Below, piece by piece: positions 34,024-41,102 of a stretch of 64,000 nucleotides of DNA (position 1 is the first letter of the stretch; every line of letters starts with the position of its first letter). The notes beneath the pieces are model-generated. The model made no database searches. It worked only from the letters and a program-made list of their open reading frames with translations, and was not told the origin of the DNA. Where the stretch lies: the NCBI GenBank assembly GCA_017406925.1, contig JAFQXO010000008.1:78784-142783 (forward strand). Direction: 5' to 3'. Position numbers and translations under genes: made by a program. Origin of the DNA: Eubacterium sp. (GTDB lineage: Bacteria > Bacillota > Clostridia > Lachnospirales > Lachnospiraceae).

Positions 34024-35208
34024 ATGTTTAAAAAGATTATGGCAATAGCCCTTACACTTGTTATGGCCGTAGGCGTTCTTGTAGGATGCGGTTCAGGCGA
34101 TGGAAGCGGAAAGGCTACAACTGAAGAAGGCGAGATTAAACTTGCGCCTTATAAGGGATTAGTTGTCTATAAAGAAGATGTTAAGGTTACTGATGACGCT
34201 TATAAGTCAACACTTAACAGCATGCTTGAGCAAGATTCACAGACTAAGACTATTAAGAAGGGTACTGTGAAGAAGGATTCTACAGCTAATGTAGATTTCT
34301 CAGGTAAGATTATGGTTAACGGAAAGAAAGTTAAGTTCGAAGGTGGCGAAGGCAAAGGTACTGAGATTAACTTGGCTACGGACGCTGGAAACTATATCGA
34401 AGGCTTCACAAAGGCTTTGATTGGACACAAGGTAGGCGATAAGTTTACTAAGAAACTTAAGTTCCCTAAATCATATAATCAGACAACAAAGATTGGTAAG
34501 AAGAATGTTAAGCTTGCAGGCAAGGACGTTTGGTTCACATACAAGGTTAACAGTCTTTCAAAGACTACTAAGCCTAAACTTACTGACAAATATATTGCTA
34601 AGAAATTCAAGGCATTTGGCATCAAGTCTGTAAAAGAGTTTGAGAAGTGGGCTAAGAACCAGATGCGCATCTCAAATATTATCAACAAAGTTTGGACTAA
34701 CTTCCAGGATAAGTGTAAGGTTATTTCTTACAACAAGTCACAGAAGGAATCAGCTAAGAAAGAATATGAGTCACAGTTTGAGGCTAACTTGCAGCAGCAG
34801 TATGGTGCTGACAAGAAGACATATCTTGAGGCAGCTTCAATGTCAGAGAAGGATTGGGAGAAGCAGATCAACGAGCAGGTTGAGTCTTCACTTAAGAGTA
34901 AGATGATTGTTAAGGCTATCGCTGAGAAAGAAGGTCTTAACCTTACAGATGCTGAGTACAAAAAGGAAGCTGAAACACTTGCAGAGCAGAACAGTGCTAA
35001 GGTTTCTGAACTTGAGAGTCAGTATGGAAGAGATGAAATTGAATATTCAGTTCTTTTCCAGAGAGTACAGGAATTCATCGCTGATCACGTTAAGATGAAG
35101 AAGGGTCATGAGCCTACAACAACACCTAAGCCAAACTTCTCATCTAAGGATGCAGAAAAGAAGGCTAACTCAAAGGCTAAGACTACAACAAAGGCTAAGA
35201 AGAAATAA
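34024..35208 (+). CDS. Lipoprotein with FKBP-type isomerase and trigger-factor-like domains
   Basis: The 394-residue protein begins with a lipoprotein signal (LVMAVGVLVGC, lipidated Cys22). An FKBP-like peptidyl-prolyl isomerase domain (about 78-180; VDFSGKIMVNGKK, IEGFTKALIGHKVGDKF) is followed by a helical region resembling the C-terminal chaperone domain of trigger factor (about 180-360) and a low-complexity Lys/Thr tail. Unlike ribosome-bound trigger factor it lacks the N-terminal ribosome-binding domain and would act outside the membrane, probably folding secreted proteins like PrsA. Start ATG 34024 follows GAGGAG. It is monocistronic, with a terminator behind it. Confidence 0.83.
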   Translation: MFKKIMAIALTLVMAVGVLVGCGSGDGSGKATTEEGEIKLAPYKGLVVYKEDVKVTDDAYKSTLNSMLEQDSQTKTIKKGTVKKDSTANVDFSGKIMVNGKKVKFEGGEGKGTEINLATDAGNYIEGFTKALIGHKVGDKFTKKLKFPKSYNQTTKIGKKNVKLAGKDVWFTYKVNSLSKTTKPKLTDKYIAKKFKAFGIKSVKEFEKWAKNQMRISNIINKVWTNFQDKCKVISYNKSQKESAKKEYESQFEANLQQQYGADKKTYLEAASMSEKDWEKQINEQVESSLKSKMIVKAIAEKEGLNLTDAEYKKEAETLAEQNSAKVSELESQYGRDEIEYSVLFQRVQEFIADHVKMKKGHEPTTTPKPNFSSKDAEKKANSKAKTTTKAKKK

Positions 35209-35230
35209 ATAATCCATAATGATTAGATGA

Positions 35231-35259
35231 AACCAGGTTGCAATGCAGCCTGGTTTTTT
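35231..35259 (+). terminator. Terminator after the FKBP lipoprotein gene
   Basis: Stem AACCAGG (35231-35237) with CCTGGTT (35249-35255), further pairing TTGC with GCAG-side bases inside, then T-run. The rest of the 204-base gap to 35413 holds a TATAAT (35338-35343) without a good -35. Confidence 0.85.
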
Positions 35260-35390
35260 CTCTGCCTTGATTTTCCACACCCTATATGTTATCGTATCTC
35301 TCGGATGGTATTCGAAAGAAACTATACCGAAGATAGCTATAATGACGACGGATTAGGCGTTGTGCTTACATCGAAAGAGTAAGACTCATT

Positions 35391-35408
35391 ATCCCCGAAA
35401 GGAGGGAT
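35391..35408 (+). promoter_or_regulatory. Hairpin that can cover the panG ribosome site
   Basis: ATCCCC (35391-35396), GAAA loop, GGAGGGAT (35401-35408): AUCCC pairs with GGGAU and an inner C-G pair closes a GNRA loop, leaving a GA bulge. The paired strand is the Shine-Dalgarno GGAGGG, five to seven bases before the ATG at 35413, so folding would block translation. Confidence 0.45.
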
Positions 35409-35412
35409 GCCC

Positions 35413-36249
35413 ATGAAGTTTGGATTTATTGGCGCGGGAAAAGTTGGATTTTCCCTTGGAAAATATTTCGCTGACCATGATTTAGACGTCGTGGGTTACT
35501 ATAGCGAGATTGCAAAAGACGCAGCGGAAGCTGCCACATTTACTGGAAGTAAAGCATATGATTCTATTGAAGCGATACTTACGGATAGTGATGTCTTATT
35601 CATTACCGTTCCCGATGATGCCATCGGCAATGTCTGGGATACGATAAAGACGTGTCATTTTAGCAACAAAATAGTGTGTCACACATCTGGCGCATTATCT
35701 TCAAAAATCTTTTCGGATATAGCCGAGTTTGGAAGTTACGGCTACTCCATCCACCCGCTCTTTGCGATAAGCGACCCGCTTAATTCATACAAAGAGCTTT
35801 CCAAAACATTATTTACAATTGAAGGATCACCTGAGAAATTGGATGTTATGTCCGATTTATTTGTGCGTCTAGGAAACAAAGTCGCAGTGATAGAGCCAGA
35901 AGATAAGGTAAAGTATCACGCAGCTTGTGCTATGGCTAGCAATCTAGTGGTAGGTTTGGTTAGCGCAAGTGAGAAACTTCTAGAGGAGTGTGGAATAGAA
36001 GATCCACATATGGCTCTTTCGCCAATACTCGAGAGCAATATGAAGCACATTGTCGAGGACGGAGCAGTGGGAGCATTGACTGGACCGATTGAGAGAGGCG
36101 ACGTCTCGACAGTAGAAAAACACATAAGCGTGTTAGATGGTGAGAGAAAAGAAATGTACCTTGCGCTTTCTAAGGAAGTATTGAGAGTGGCAAAGGAAAA
36201 GAATCCAGACCGCGATTACAGCGAGATGGAAAAGTTGTTAGTTAGATAA
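35413..36249 (+). CDS. panG: Rossmann-like DUF2520 protein, probable PanG-type ketopantoate reductase
   Basis: The 278-residue protein starts with an NAD(P)-binding Rossmann motif (GFIGAGKVGFSLG, residues 3-15), followed by SDVLFITVPDDAI and the HTSGALSS segment, with a C-terminal helical DUF2520 domain. PanG, described in Francisella and reported in clostridia, is a ketopantoate reductase unrelated in sequence to PanE; I recall it as belonging to this family but could not check. The location directly before panB-panC-panD supports that role, since no panE is in the cluster. I chose ATG 35413 over 35407, which lies one base after the GGAGG. Confidence 0.72.
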   Translation: MKFGFIGAGKVGFSLGKYFADHDLDVVGYYSEIAKDAAEAATFTGSKAYDSIEAILTDSDVLFITVPDDAIGNVWDTIKTCHFSNKIVCHTSGALSSKIFSDIAEFGSYGYSIHPLFAISDPLNSYKELSKTLFTIEGSPEKLDVMSDLFVRLGNKVAVIEPEDKVKYHAACAMASNLVVGLVSASEKLLEECGIEDPHMALSPILESNMKHIVEDGAVGALTGPIERGDVSTVEKHISVLDGERKEMYLALSKEVLRVAKEKNPDRDYSEMEKLLVR

Positions 36250-36291
36250 AACGACAGATTTACATAACTACAAAGCAAACGGAGGAGCAAA

Positions 36292-37086
36292 ATGAAAAAG
36301 ACTGTTATCACAATGCAAGAAATGAAACAGAAGGGTGAAAAAATATCAATGCTCACATGCTATGATTATTCGACAGCCAAGCTGATGGAGGAGGCTGAAA
36401 TCGATATGATTTTGGTCGGCGATTCCCTTGGAAATACGATGCTGGGCTATGAGAATACATTGCAGGTTACTATGGAAGATATGATTAGCCATTCGGCAGC
36501 AGTGTCGCGTGGCATTATAGATACACTTTTAGTCTGTGATATGCCATTTATGTCTTACCAGGTGTCGGTCGAAGACGCTGTGAGAAATGCGGGACGCCTT
36601 GTACAGGAAGGTCACGCTGAAGTGGTGAAACTGGAAGGTGGCGTAGAAGTATGTCCACAGATTGAGGCCATCGTGAAGGCTTCGATTCCTGTGTGCGCGC
36701 ACATAGGCCTCACACCTCAATCTATCAACGCGATGGGTGGCTACAAGATTCAAGGCAGAACTAAGGCGGCCGCAAAGAAGTTGATGGAGGATGCACTTGC
36801 GGTTCAGAAGGCAGGAGCCTCGATGGTTGTGTTGGAAGGTGTGCCGGCTAAGTTGGCAAAAGAGGTGACTGAAAAGCTAGACATCCCAACTATTGGAATC
36901 GGTGCTGGATCAGGGACTGACGGACAGGTTCTTGTTGAGCAGGATATGCTTGGAATGTTTGACGACTATGTGCCTAAGTTTGTGCGCCAGTTCGCGGATG
37001 CTGGAACAATGATGATAAATGCTTTTGCAAAATATAAAAAAGAAGTTAGCGAAGGAACATTCCCAAACGAGGAAGAAAGTTACTAA
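36292..37086 (+). CDS. panB: 3-methyl-2-oxobutanoate hydroxymethyltransferase
   Basis: PanB makes ketopantoate from ketoisovalerate and methylenetetrahydrofolate, the first committed step to pantothenate. The 264-residue barrel shows the usual segments: MLTCYDYSTAKL, DMILVGDSLGNTMLGY (metal Asp), CDMPFMSYQ, KLEGG and HIGLTPQSI, plus the catalytic Glu in VVLEGVPAKLA. It follows panG by 42 bases behind CGGAGG and precedes panC by 30, in pathway order. Confidence 0.96.
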   Translation: MKKTVITMQEMKQKGEKISMLTCYDYSTAKLMEEAEIDMILVGDSLGNTMLGYENTLQVTMEDMISHSAAVSRGIIDTLLVCDMPFMSYQVSVEDAVRNAGRLVQEGHAEVVKLEGGVEVCPQIEAIVKASIPVCAHIGLTPQSINAMGGYKIQGRTKAAAKKLMEDALAVQKAGASMVVLEGVPAKLAKEVTEKLDIPTIGIGAGSGTDGQVLVEQDMLGMFDDYVPKFVRQFADAGTMMINAFAKYKKEVSEGTFPNEEESY

Positions 37087-37116
37087 ACAGTTAGTTTACA
37101 TAAAATAGAGGTTAAA

Positions 37117-37959
37117 ATGAAAGTAGTAAAGACGATTAACGAAGTAAAAAGCATAGTTAAAGATTGGAAAGATGAAGGTCTAAGCGTAGGATTAGTTCCT
37201 ACAATGGGATATCTTCACGAAGGTCACGGGAGTCTCATAATTAAGGCTGTCGAAGACAATGACCGCGTGGTTGTGAGTGATTTTGTAAATCCAATTCAGT
37301 TTGGACCGGGTGAAGATCTTGAGAGTTATCCAAGAGATATCGAAAAGGACAGCGCATATTGCGAGGAACTCGGAGCAGATATCGTTTTCAATCCAGAGCC
37401 AGATGAGATGTACAACGAAGGATTTAGCACATATGTGGATATGGATGTGTTGACAGAGGAACTCTGTGGGCTATCACGCCCTACGCATTTCAGAGGAGTG
37501 TGTACGGTAGTGACTAAGTTGTTTAACATCGTAGAGCCAGATAGAGCATACTTTGGACAGAAGGATGCACAGCAACTAGCAATCATTAAGCATATGGTAT
37601 CTGATTTGAATATGAATTTAGAAGTCATCGGATGCCCAATCGTCAGAGAAGAAGATGGACTTGCAAAGAGTTCTAGAAACACATATCTCTCAGATGAAGA
37701 GAGGAAGGCGGCACTTATCTTGAGCCAGGCAGTGGCATTGGCGAAGGCAGAGATAGACGCTGGCGAAACGGATGCTGAAGCGTTGGTTGAAAAGATGAAG
37801 AAGAAGATTGAGACTGAGCCACTTGCGAAGATTGATTATGTGAAAGCGGTGAATGGTCTTACGATGCAACAGCAAAAGGAAATCAAAGCACCGATGCTAA
37901 TCGCAATGGCAGTCTATATTGGAAAGACAAGATTGATAGACAACTTGATTATCGAGTAA
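37117..37959 (+). CDS. panC: Pantothenate synthetase
   Basis: PanC ligates pantoate and beta-alanine with ATP to give pantothenate. The 280-residue protein has the nucleotidylyltransferase motifs PTMGYLHEGHGSLI (HIGH-like, residues 28-41) and KSSRNTYLS (KMSKS-like). Other conserved segments are FVNPIQFGPGEDLESYPR, RGVCTVVTKLFNIVEPDRAYFGQKDAQQ and GCPIVREEDGLA. The Shine-Dalgarno is weak (TAGAGG), so translation may depend on panB. panD follows after 35 bases. Confidence 0.96.
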   Translation: MKVVKTINEVKSIVKDWKDEGLSVGLVPTMGYLHEGHGSLIIKAVEDNDRVVVSDFVNPIQFGPGEDLESYPRDIEKDSAYCEELGADIVFNPEPDEMYNEGFSTYVDMDVLTEELCGLSRPTHFRGVCTVVTKLFNIVEPDRAYFGQKDAQQLAIIKHMVSDLNMNLEVIGCPIVREEDGLAKSSRNTYLSDEERKAALILSQAVALAKAEIDAGETDAEALVEKMKKKIETEPLAKIDYVKAVNGLTMQQQKEIKAPMLIAMAVYIGKTRLIDNLIIE

Positions 37960-37994
37960 CACGAATTCATACAGTGAAATATTAGGAGAGAAAA

Positions 37995-38390
37995 ATGGTT
38001 TTAGAAATGTTGAAGAGTAAAATACATCGTGCAACGGTCGTGGAGGCGAACGTGGATTATGTGGGAAGCATCACTATCGACGAGGAACTCATGGAAGCCT
38101 CAGGCATCGTGGAATACGAAAAGGTCCAAGTGGCAGATGTGGACAACGGTGAGCGTTTCGATACATATGTCATTGCCGGTGAGGCAGGATCGGGAATGAT
38201 CTGCGTAAACGGCGCGGCGGCGCATAAGGTGAACTTAGGTGATAAGGTCATCATTATGAGTTATGCCCAGATGACACCTGAGGAGGTTGAGACTAATCCG
38301 CCTAGGGTGGTTTTCGTGGACGATGAAAACAAGATTACGCGCGTGACTGATTACGAGAAGCACGGCAGACTTTTTGATGTGGAGAGATAA
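37995..38390 (+). CDS. panD: Aspartate 1-decarboxylase, pyruvoyl type
   Basis: PanD makes beta-alanine from aspartate for PanC. The proenzyme cleaves itself between Gly24 and Ser25 (YVGSITID), and Ser25 becomes the pyruvoyl group. At 131 residues it is normal length, with [17 protein letters not shown] at the cleavage site and NGAAAH downstream. AGGAG precedes the ATG at 37995. The next gene starts two bases after its stop. Having panG, B, C and D together means the cell can make pantothenate from ketoisovalerate and aspartate. Confidence 0.96.
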   Translation: MVLEMLKSKIHRATVVEANVDYVGSITIDEELMEASGIVEYEKVQVADVDNGERFDTYVIAGEAGSGMICVNGAAAHKVNLGDKVIIMSYAQMTPEEVETNPPRVVFVDDENKITRVTDYEKHGRLFDVER

Positions 38391-38391
38391 G

Positions 38392-39585
38392 ATGTTAAAA
38401 GGAAGAACAGTAGTCTTAGGAGTTACCGGAGGAATAGCGGCGTACAAGATTCCAAACCTCGTGAGCATGCTGGTAAAACTGAACTGCGATGTGCACGTCA
38501 TCATGACGAAGAACGCGACACAGTTTATCAGTCCGATGGTCTTCGAGACACTAACGAACAACAAATGTATAGTGGACACATTCGATAGAAATTTCAATTT
38601 CGACGTAAAGCACGTTTCGCTTGCTAAGAGGGCGGAGCTGTTTATGGTGGCACCTTGCACCGCCAATGTCATCGGTAAGATTGCCTCTGGCATCGCTGAC
38701 GATATGCTTACGACGACTATCATGGCAGCGAAGTGCAAGAAGATTATTGCTCCCGCAATGAATACGGGAATGCTTGAGAACCCTATCGTCCAAGACAACA
38801 TAGAAAAACTAAAAAAATATGATTATGAGATTATTGAGCCAGCGACGGGCAGATTAGCTTGCGGTGATGATGGCAAGGGTAAGATGCCTGAAGTTGAAGT
38901 GCTCTTGGAATATATTCTTAGAGAACTTGCTTGTGAGAAAGACTTGGAGGGAAAGAAAGTGCTTGTCACAGCAGGACCTACGAGAGAGGCTATCGATCCA
39001 GTTAGATTTATCACGAATCTCTCGACTGGGAAGATGGGTTATGCTCTTGCGAAGAATGCAATGCATAGAGGAGCGAAGGTTACACTCGTGACTGGACCGA
39101 CGAGTATCGAGAAACCAATGTTTGTCGATGTAGTTGAAGTAACTAGCGCTGAGGAGATGTTCAATGCTGTCGACGAGAGATTCGATGATATGGATATCGT
39201 TATAATGAGCGCAGCTGTGGCAGACTACAGACCAAAGAATGTGGCTGATGAGAAAGTTAAAAAGGGCGATGGTGATATGACTATCGAGCTTGAGCAGACG
39301 AAGGACATTATCCAGACTATGGCTGAGCGCAAGAAGCACCAGTTCATTTGTGGCTTTTCAATGGAAACAGAAAATATGATTGAAAACTCAAGAGAGAAGT
39401 TGAAAAAGAAAAACATGGATATGATTTGCGCTAACAATGTTAAGGAAGACGGCGCAGGCTTTGGTGTGGACACTAACGTCATAACTATCATCACAGAGGA
39501 CGAAATAGAGGAATTACCAATTGCATCAAAATACAATGTTTCATCACAAATCATAAATACAATAAAGGCGAAGATAAAAGAGTAA
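38392..39585 (+). CDS. coaBC: Bifunctional CoaBC: phosphopantothenoylcysteine synthetase/decarboxylase
   Basis: CoaBC joins cysteine to 4'-phosphopantothenate and decarboxylates the product to 4'-phosphopantetheine. I chose ATG 38392, after GGAGAG and two bases past the panD stop; the in-frame ATG at 38374 lies inside panD. The 397-residue protein has the FMN-binding CoaC half (GVTGGIAAYK, the His in VKHVSLAKRA, PAMNTGMLENP) and the CoaB half from about residue 185 (VLVTAGPTREAIDPVRFITNLSTGKMG). It ends the pan-coa operon; a GC-rich hairpin follows at 39661. Confidence 0.95.
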   Translation: MLKGRTVVLGVTGGIAAYKIPNLVSMLVKLNCDVHVIMTKNATQFISPMVFETLTNNKCIVDTFDRNFNFDVKHVSLAKRAELFMVAPCTANVIGKIASGIADDMLTTTIMAAKCKKIIAPAMNTGMLENPIVQDNIEKLKKYDYEIIEPATGRLACGDDGKGKMPEVEVLLEYILRELACEKDLEGKKVLVTAGPTREAIDPVRFITNLSTGKMGYALAKNAMHRGAKVTLVTGPTSIEKPMFVDVVEVTSAEEMFNAVDERFDDMDIVIMSAAVADYRPKNVADEKVKKGDGDMTIELEQTKDIIQTMAERKKHQFICGFSMETENMIENSREKLKKKNMDMICANNVKEDGAGFGVDTNVITIITEDEIEELPIASKYNVSSQIINTIKAKIKE

Positions 39586-39660
39586 TGGAAAACTCTAAAT
39601 GAATTAAGAAACATAGACACTAAAAATAGATTCCCTCGCAATCGACGTAAGTCGAACAAG

Positions 39661-39686
39661 GAGGTGCCCGTGCAGGGCACCTCTTT
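39661..39686 (+). terminator. Probable terminator of the pan-coa operon
   Basis: Perfect 9-bp stem, GAGGTGCCC (39661-39669) with GGGCACCTC (39675-39683), loop GTGCA, but only three T follow, so efficiency is uncertain. Confidence 0.65.
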
Positions 39687-39710
39687 CGTTATGTCCGGAA
39701 ATAGTTGTAA

Positions 39711-39756
39711 TAGTCGTATGACTACATTTTGAAAAGAGGCGTTATTATGATAGAAT
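39711..39756 (+). promoter_or_regulatory. Promoter and possible operator of the DUF1015 gene
   Basis: TTGAAA (39729-39734), 16-base spacer, TAGAAT (39751-39756). An inverted repeat TAGTC-GTAT-GACTA (39711-39724) ends four bases before the -35, a suitable place for an activator or repressor. Confidence 0.5.
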
Positions 39757-39777
39757 GCTAAAGACGGGGAGAAATAC

Positions 39778-40962
39778 ATGATTGAAGATTATCTACATCC
39801 TGCGGACATTTTGTTGCCAAAGGATCATATCGAAAAATGGGCTGTTATAGCTTGCGATCAGCACACATCTGATGAAGAATACTGGGAAGATGTGGACTAT
39901 ATCGTAGGAGATAATCCATCGGCGCTTAGGATTACATTGCCTGAAATATATCTTAAAAAAGATAATTCAGAAAAAATACGTGACATTAATGCGACGATGA
40001 AGAAATATCTAGAAGATGATGTGCTTGAAGAGCACAAAAACTCTATGATTTACGTAGAGCGAGTTGCAAATGGCAAAACATATCAGGGTATTGTCGGATG
40101 TATCGATTTAGCATGCTACGACTATCACATAGGCAGTCGCTCGCTGATTCGAAGTACTGAGGAGACCATTATTGATAGGCTTCCTCCACGTATCGCCATC
40201 AGAAAAGATGCGCCTATAGAGATTCCACACATTATTCTTTTGATTGATGACAAGGATGAGCAGGTTATTGAGCCATTGGCGGATGCCACGAAGGAACTCA
40301 AAAAGACGTATGATTTTGATCTTATGAAAAACGGCGGTCATATCACTGGCTGGTTTCTGGATAGGGATGCCCAGGCAATGGTAAATAAGTCCTTAGGTGT
40401 TCTTAAAAACGGAGATGACTTACTTTTCGTGGTCGGTGATGGAAATCATTCATTGGCGGCAGCCAAGGAGTGCTACGAAAAGGGGATTTCTAGCAGATAT
40501 GCGCTAGTGGAAGTGCAAAATGTACACCAGAAGGCGCTAGAGTTTGAATCGATATACCGTGTGCTTTTCAATGTGGATGAGGAGGATTTCCTTGAGAAGT
40601 TCCTTGAGTTTACTGAAGAGCGAGGCGGTGGAGAAGAGCAGACTTTTGAGTACTACAGCAAGAATAAAACAGGCTCAATGACTGTGAAATCGACGGCGAA
40701 GCTCCCAATAGGCACATTGCAGTCGTTCATCGACAGATACACAAATGAGCATCCCGAGGTGGAAGTTGACTATATCCACGGTAAGAGTGTGGTAAAGAAG
40801 CTTGCAAGTCGTAGCAATACGCTTGGATTCATATATGAGGGCTTGAAAAAGGATGATTTATTTGCCGCAATTGTGGCAGATGGTTCGCTTCCTAGAAAGA
40901 CATTTTCGATGAATGAAGCGGATGAAAAAAGATTCTACATAGAGAGCAGAAAAATCAAATAA
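39778..40962 (+). CDS. DUF1015-family protein
   Basis: The 394-residue soluble protein matches DUF1015 in its opening (ADILLPKDHIEKWAVIACDQHTSDEEYW) and in the central FVVGDGNHSLAAAKECYEKG, which is rich in likely metal or phosphate-binding residues (Asp, Asn-His). No signal peptide or membrane segment. The family is widespread in Clostridia, often beside serine or phosphoserine genes, but has no settled function and there is no such neighbour here. It has its own promoter and a strong terminator, so it is monocistronic. A TTGGC/GCCAA hairpin lies at 40453-40466. Confidence 0.8.
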   Translation: MIEDYLHPADILLPKDHIEKWAVIACDQHTSDEEYWEDVDYIVGDNPSALRITLPEIYLKKDNSEKIRDINATMKKYLEDDVLEEHKNSMIYVERVANGKTYQGIVGCIDLACYDYHIGSRSLIRSTEETIIDRLPPRIAIRKDAPIEIPHIILLIDDKDEQVIEPLADATKELKKTYDFDLMKNGGHITGWFLDRDAQAMVNKSLGVLKNGDDLLFVVGDGNHSLAAAKECYEKGISSRYALVEVQNVHQKALEFESIYRVLFNVDEEDFLEKFLEFTEERGGGEEQTFEYYSKNKTGSMTVKSTAKLPIGTLQSFIDRYTNEHPEVEVDYIHGKSVVKKLASRSNTLGFIYEGLKKDDLFAAIVADGSLPRKTFSMNEADEKRFYIESRKIK

Positions 40963-40982
40963 TTACGTCATTGATTTACATA

Positions 40983-41020
40983 AAAAAGTGCGAGAATTAC
41001 TAGGAATTCTCGCACTTTTT
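40983..41020 (+). terminator. Terminator after the DUF1015 gene
   Basis: Perfect 16-bp stem, 40983-40998 with 41005-41020, loop ACTAGG, with A-run and T-run flanks. The strongest terminator of the window. Confidence 0.93.
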
Positions 41021-41023
41021 GCG

Positions 41024-41052
41024 TTTAAAACAAAGGGGTTTTATGGTATACT
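41024..41052 (+). promoter_or_regulatory. purL promoter with 5'-terminal hairpin
   Basis: TTTAAA (41024-41029), 17-base spacer, TATACT (41047-41052). The expected start near 41059 coincides with a small hairpin, GACG-GTTAG-CGTC (41059-41071), reminiscent of the 5'-terminal hairpin of purF, though unlike it in sequence. Confidence 0.5.
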
Positions 41053-41102
41053 AATCTAGACGGTTAGCGTCCATTTTTATGGGTGCTGCGAGGGAGGAAT
41101 CG

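Noticed and set aside
38854-39339. 161-codon minus-strand open frame in coaBC
   Set aside because: Shadow of the conserved CoaB half; His/Ser/Leu-rich composition typical of antisense translation.
40200-40900. Possible extra domain or frameshift in the DUF1015 gene
   Set aside because: The frame is continuous and the length normal; no break was found.
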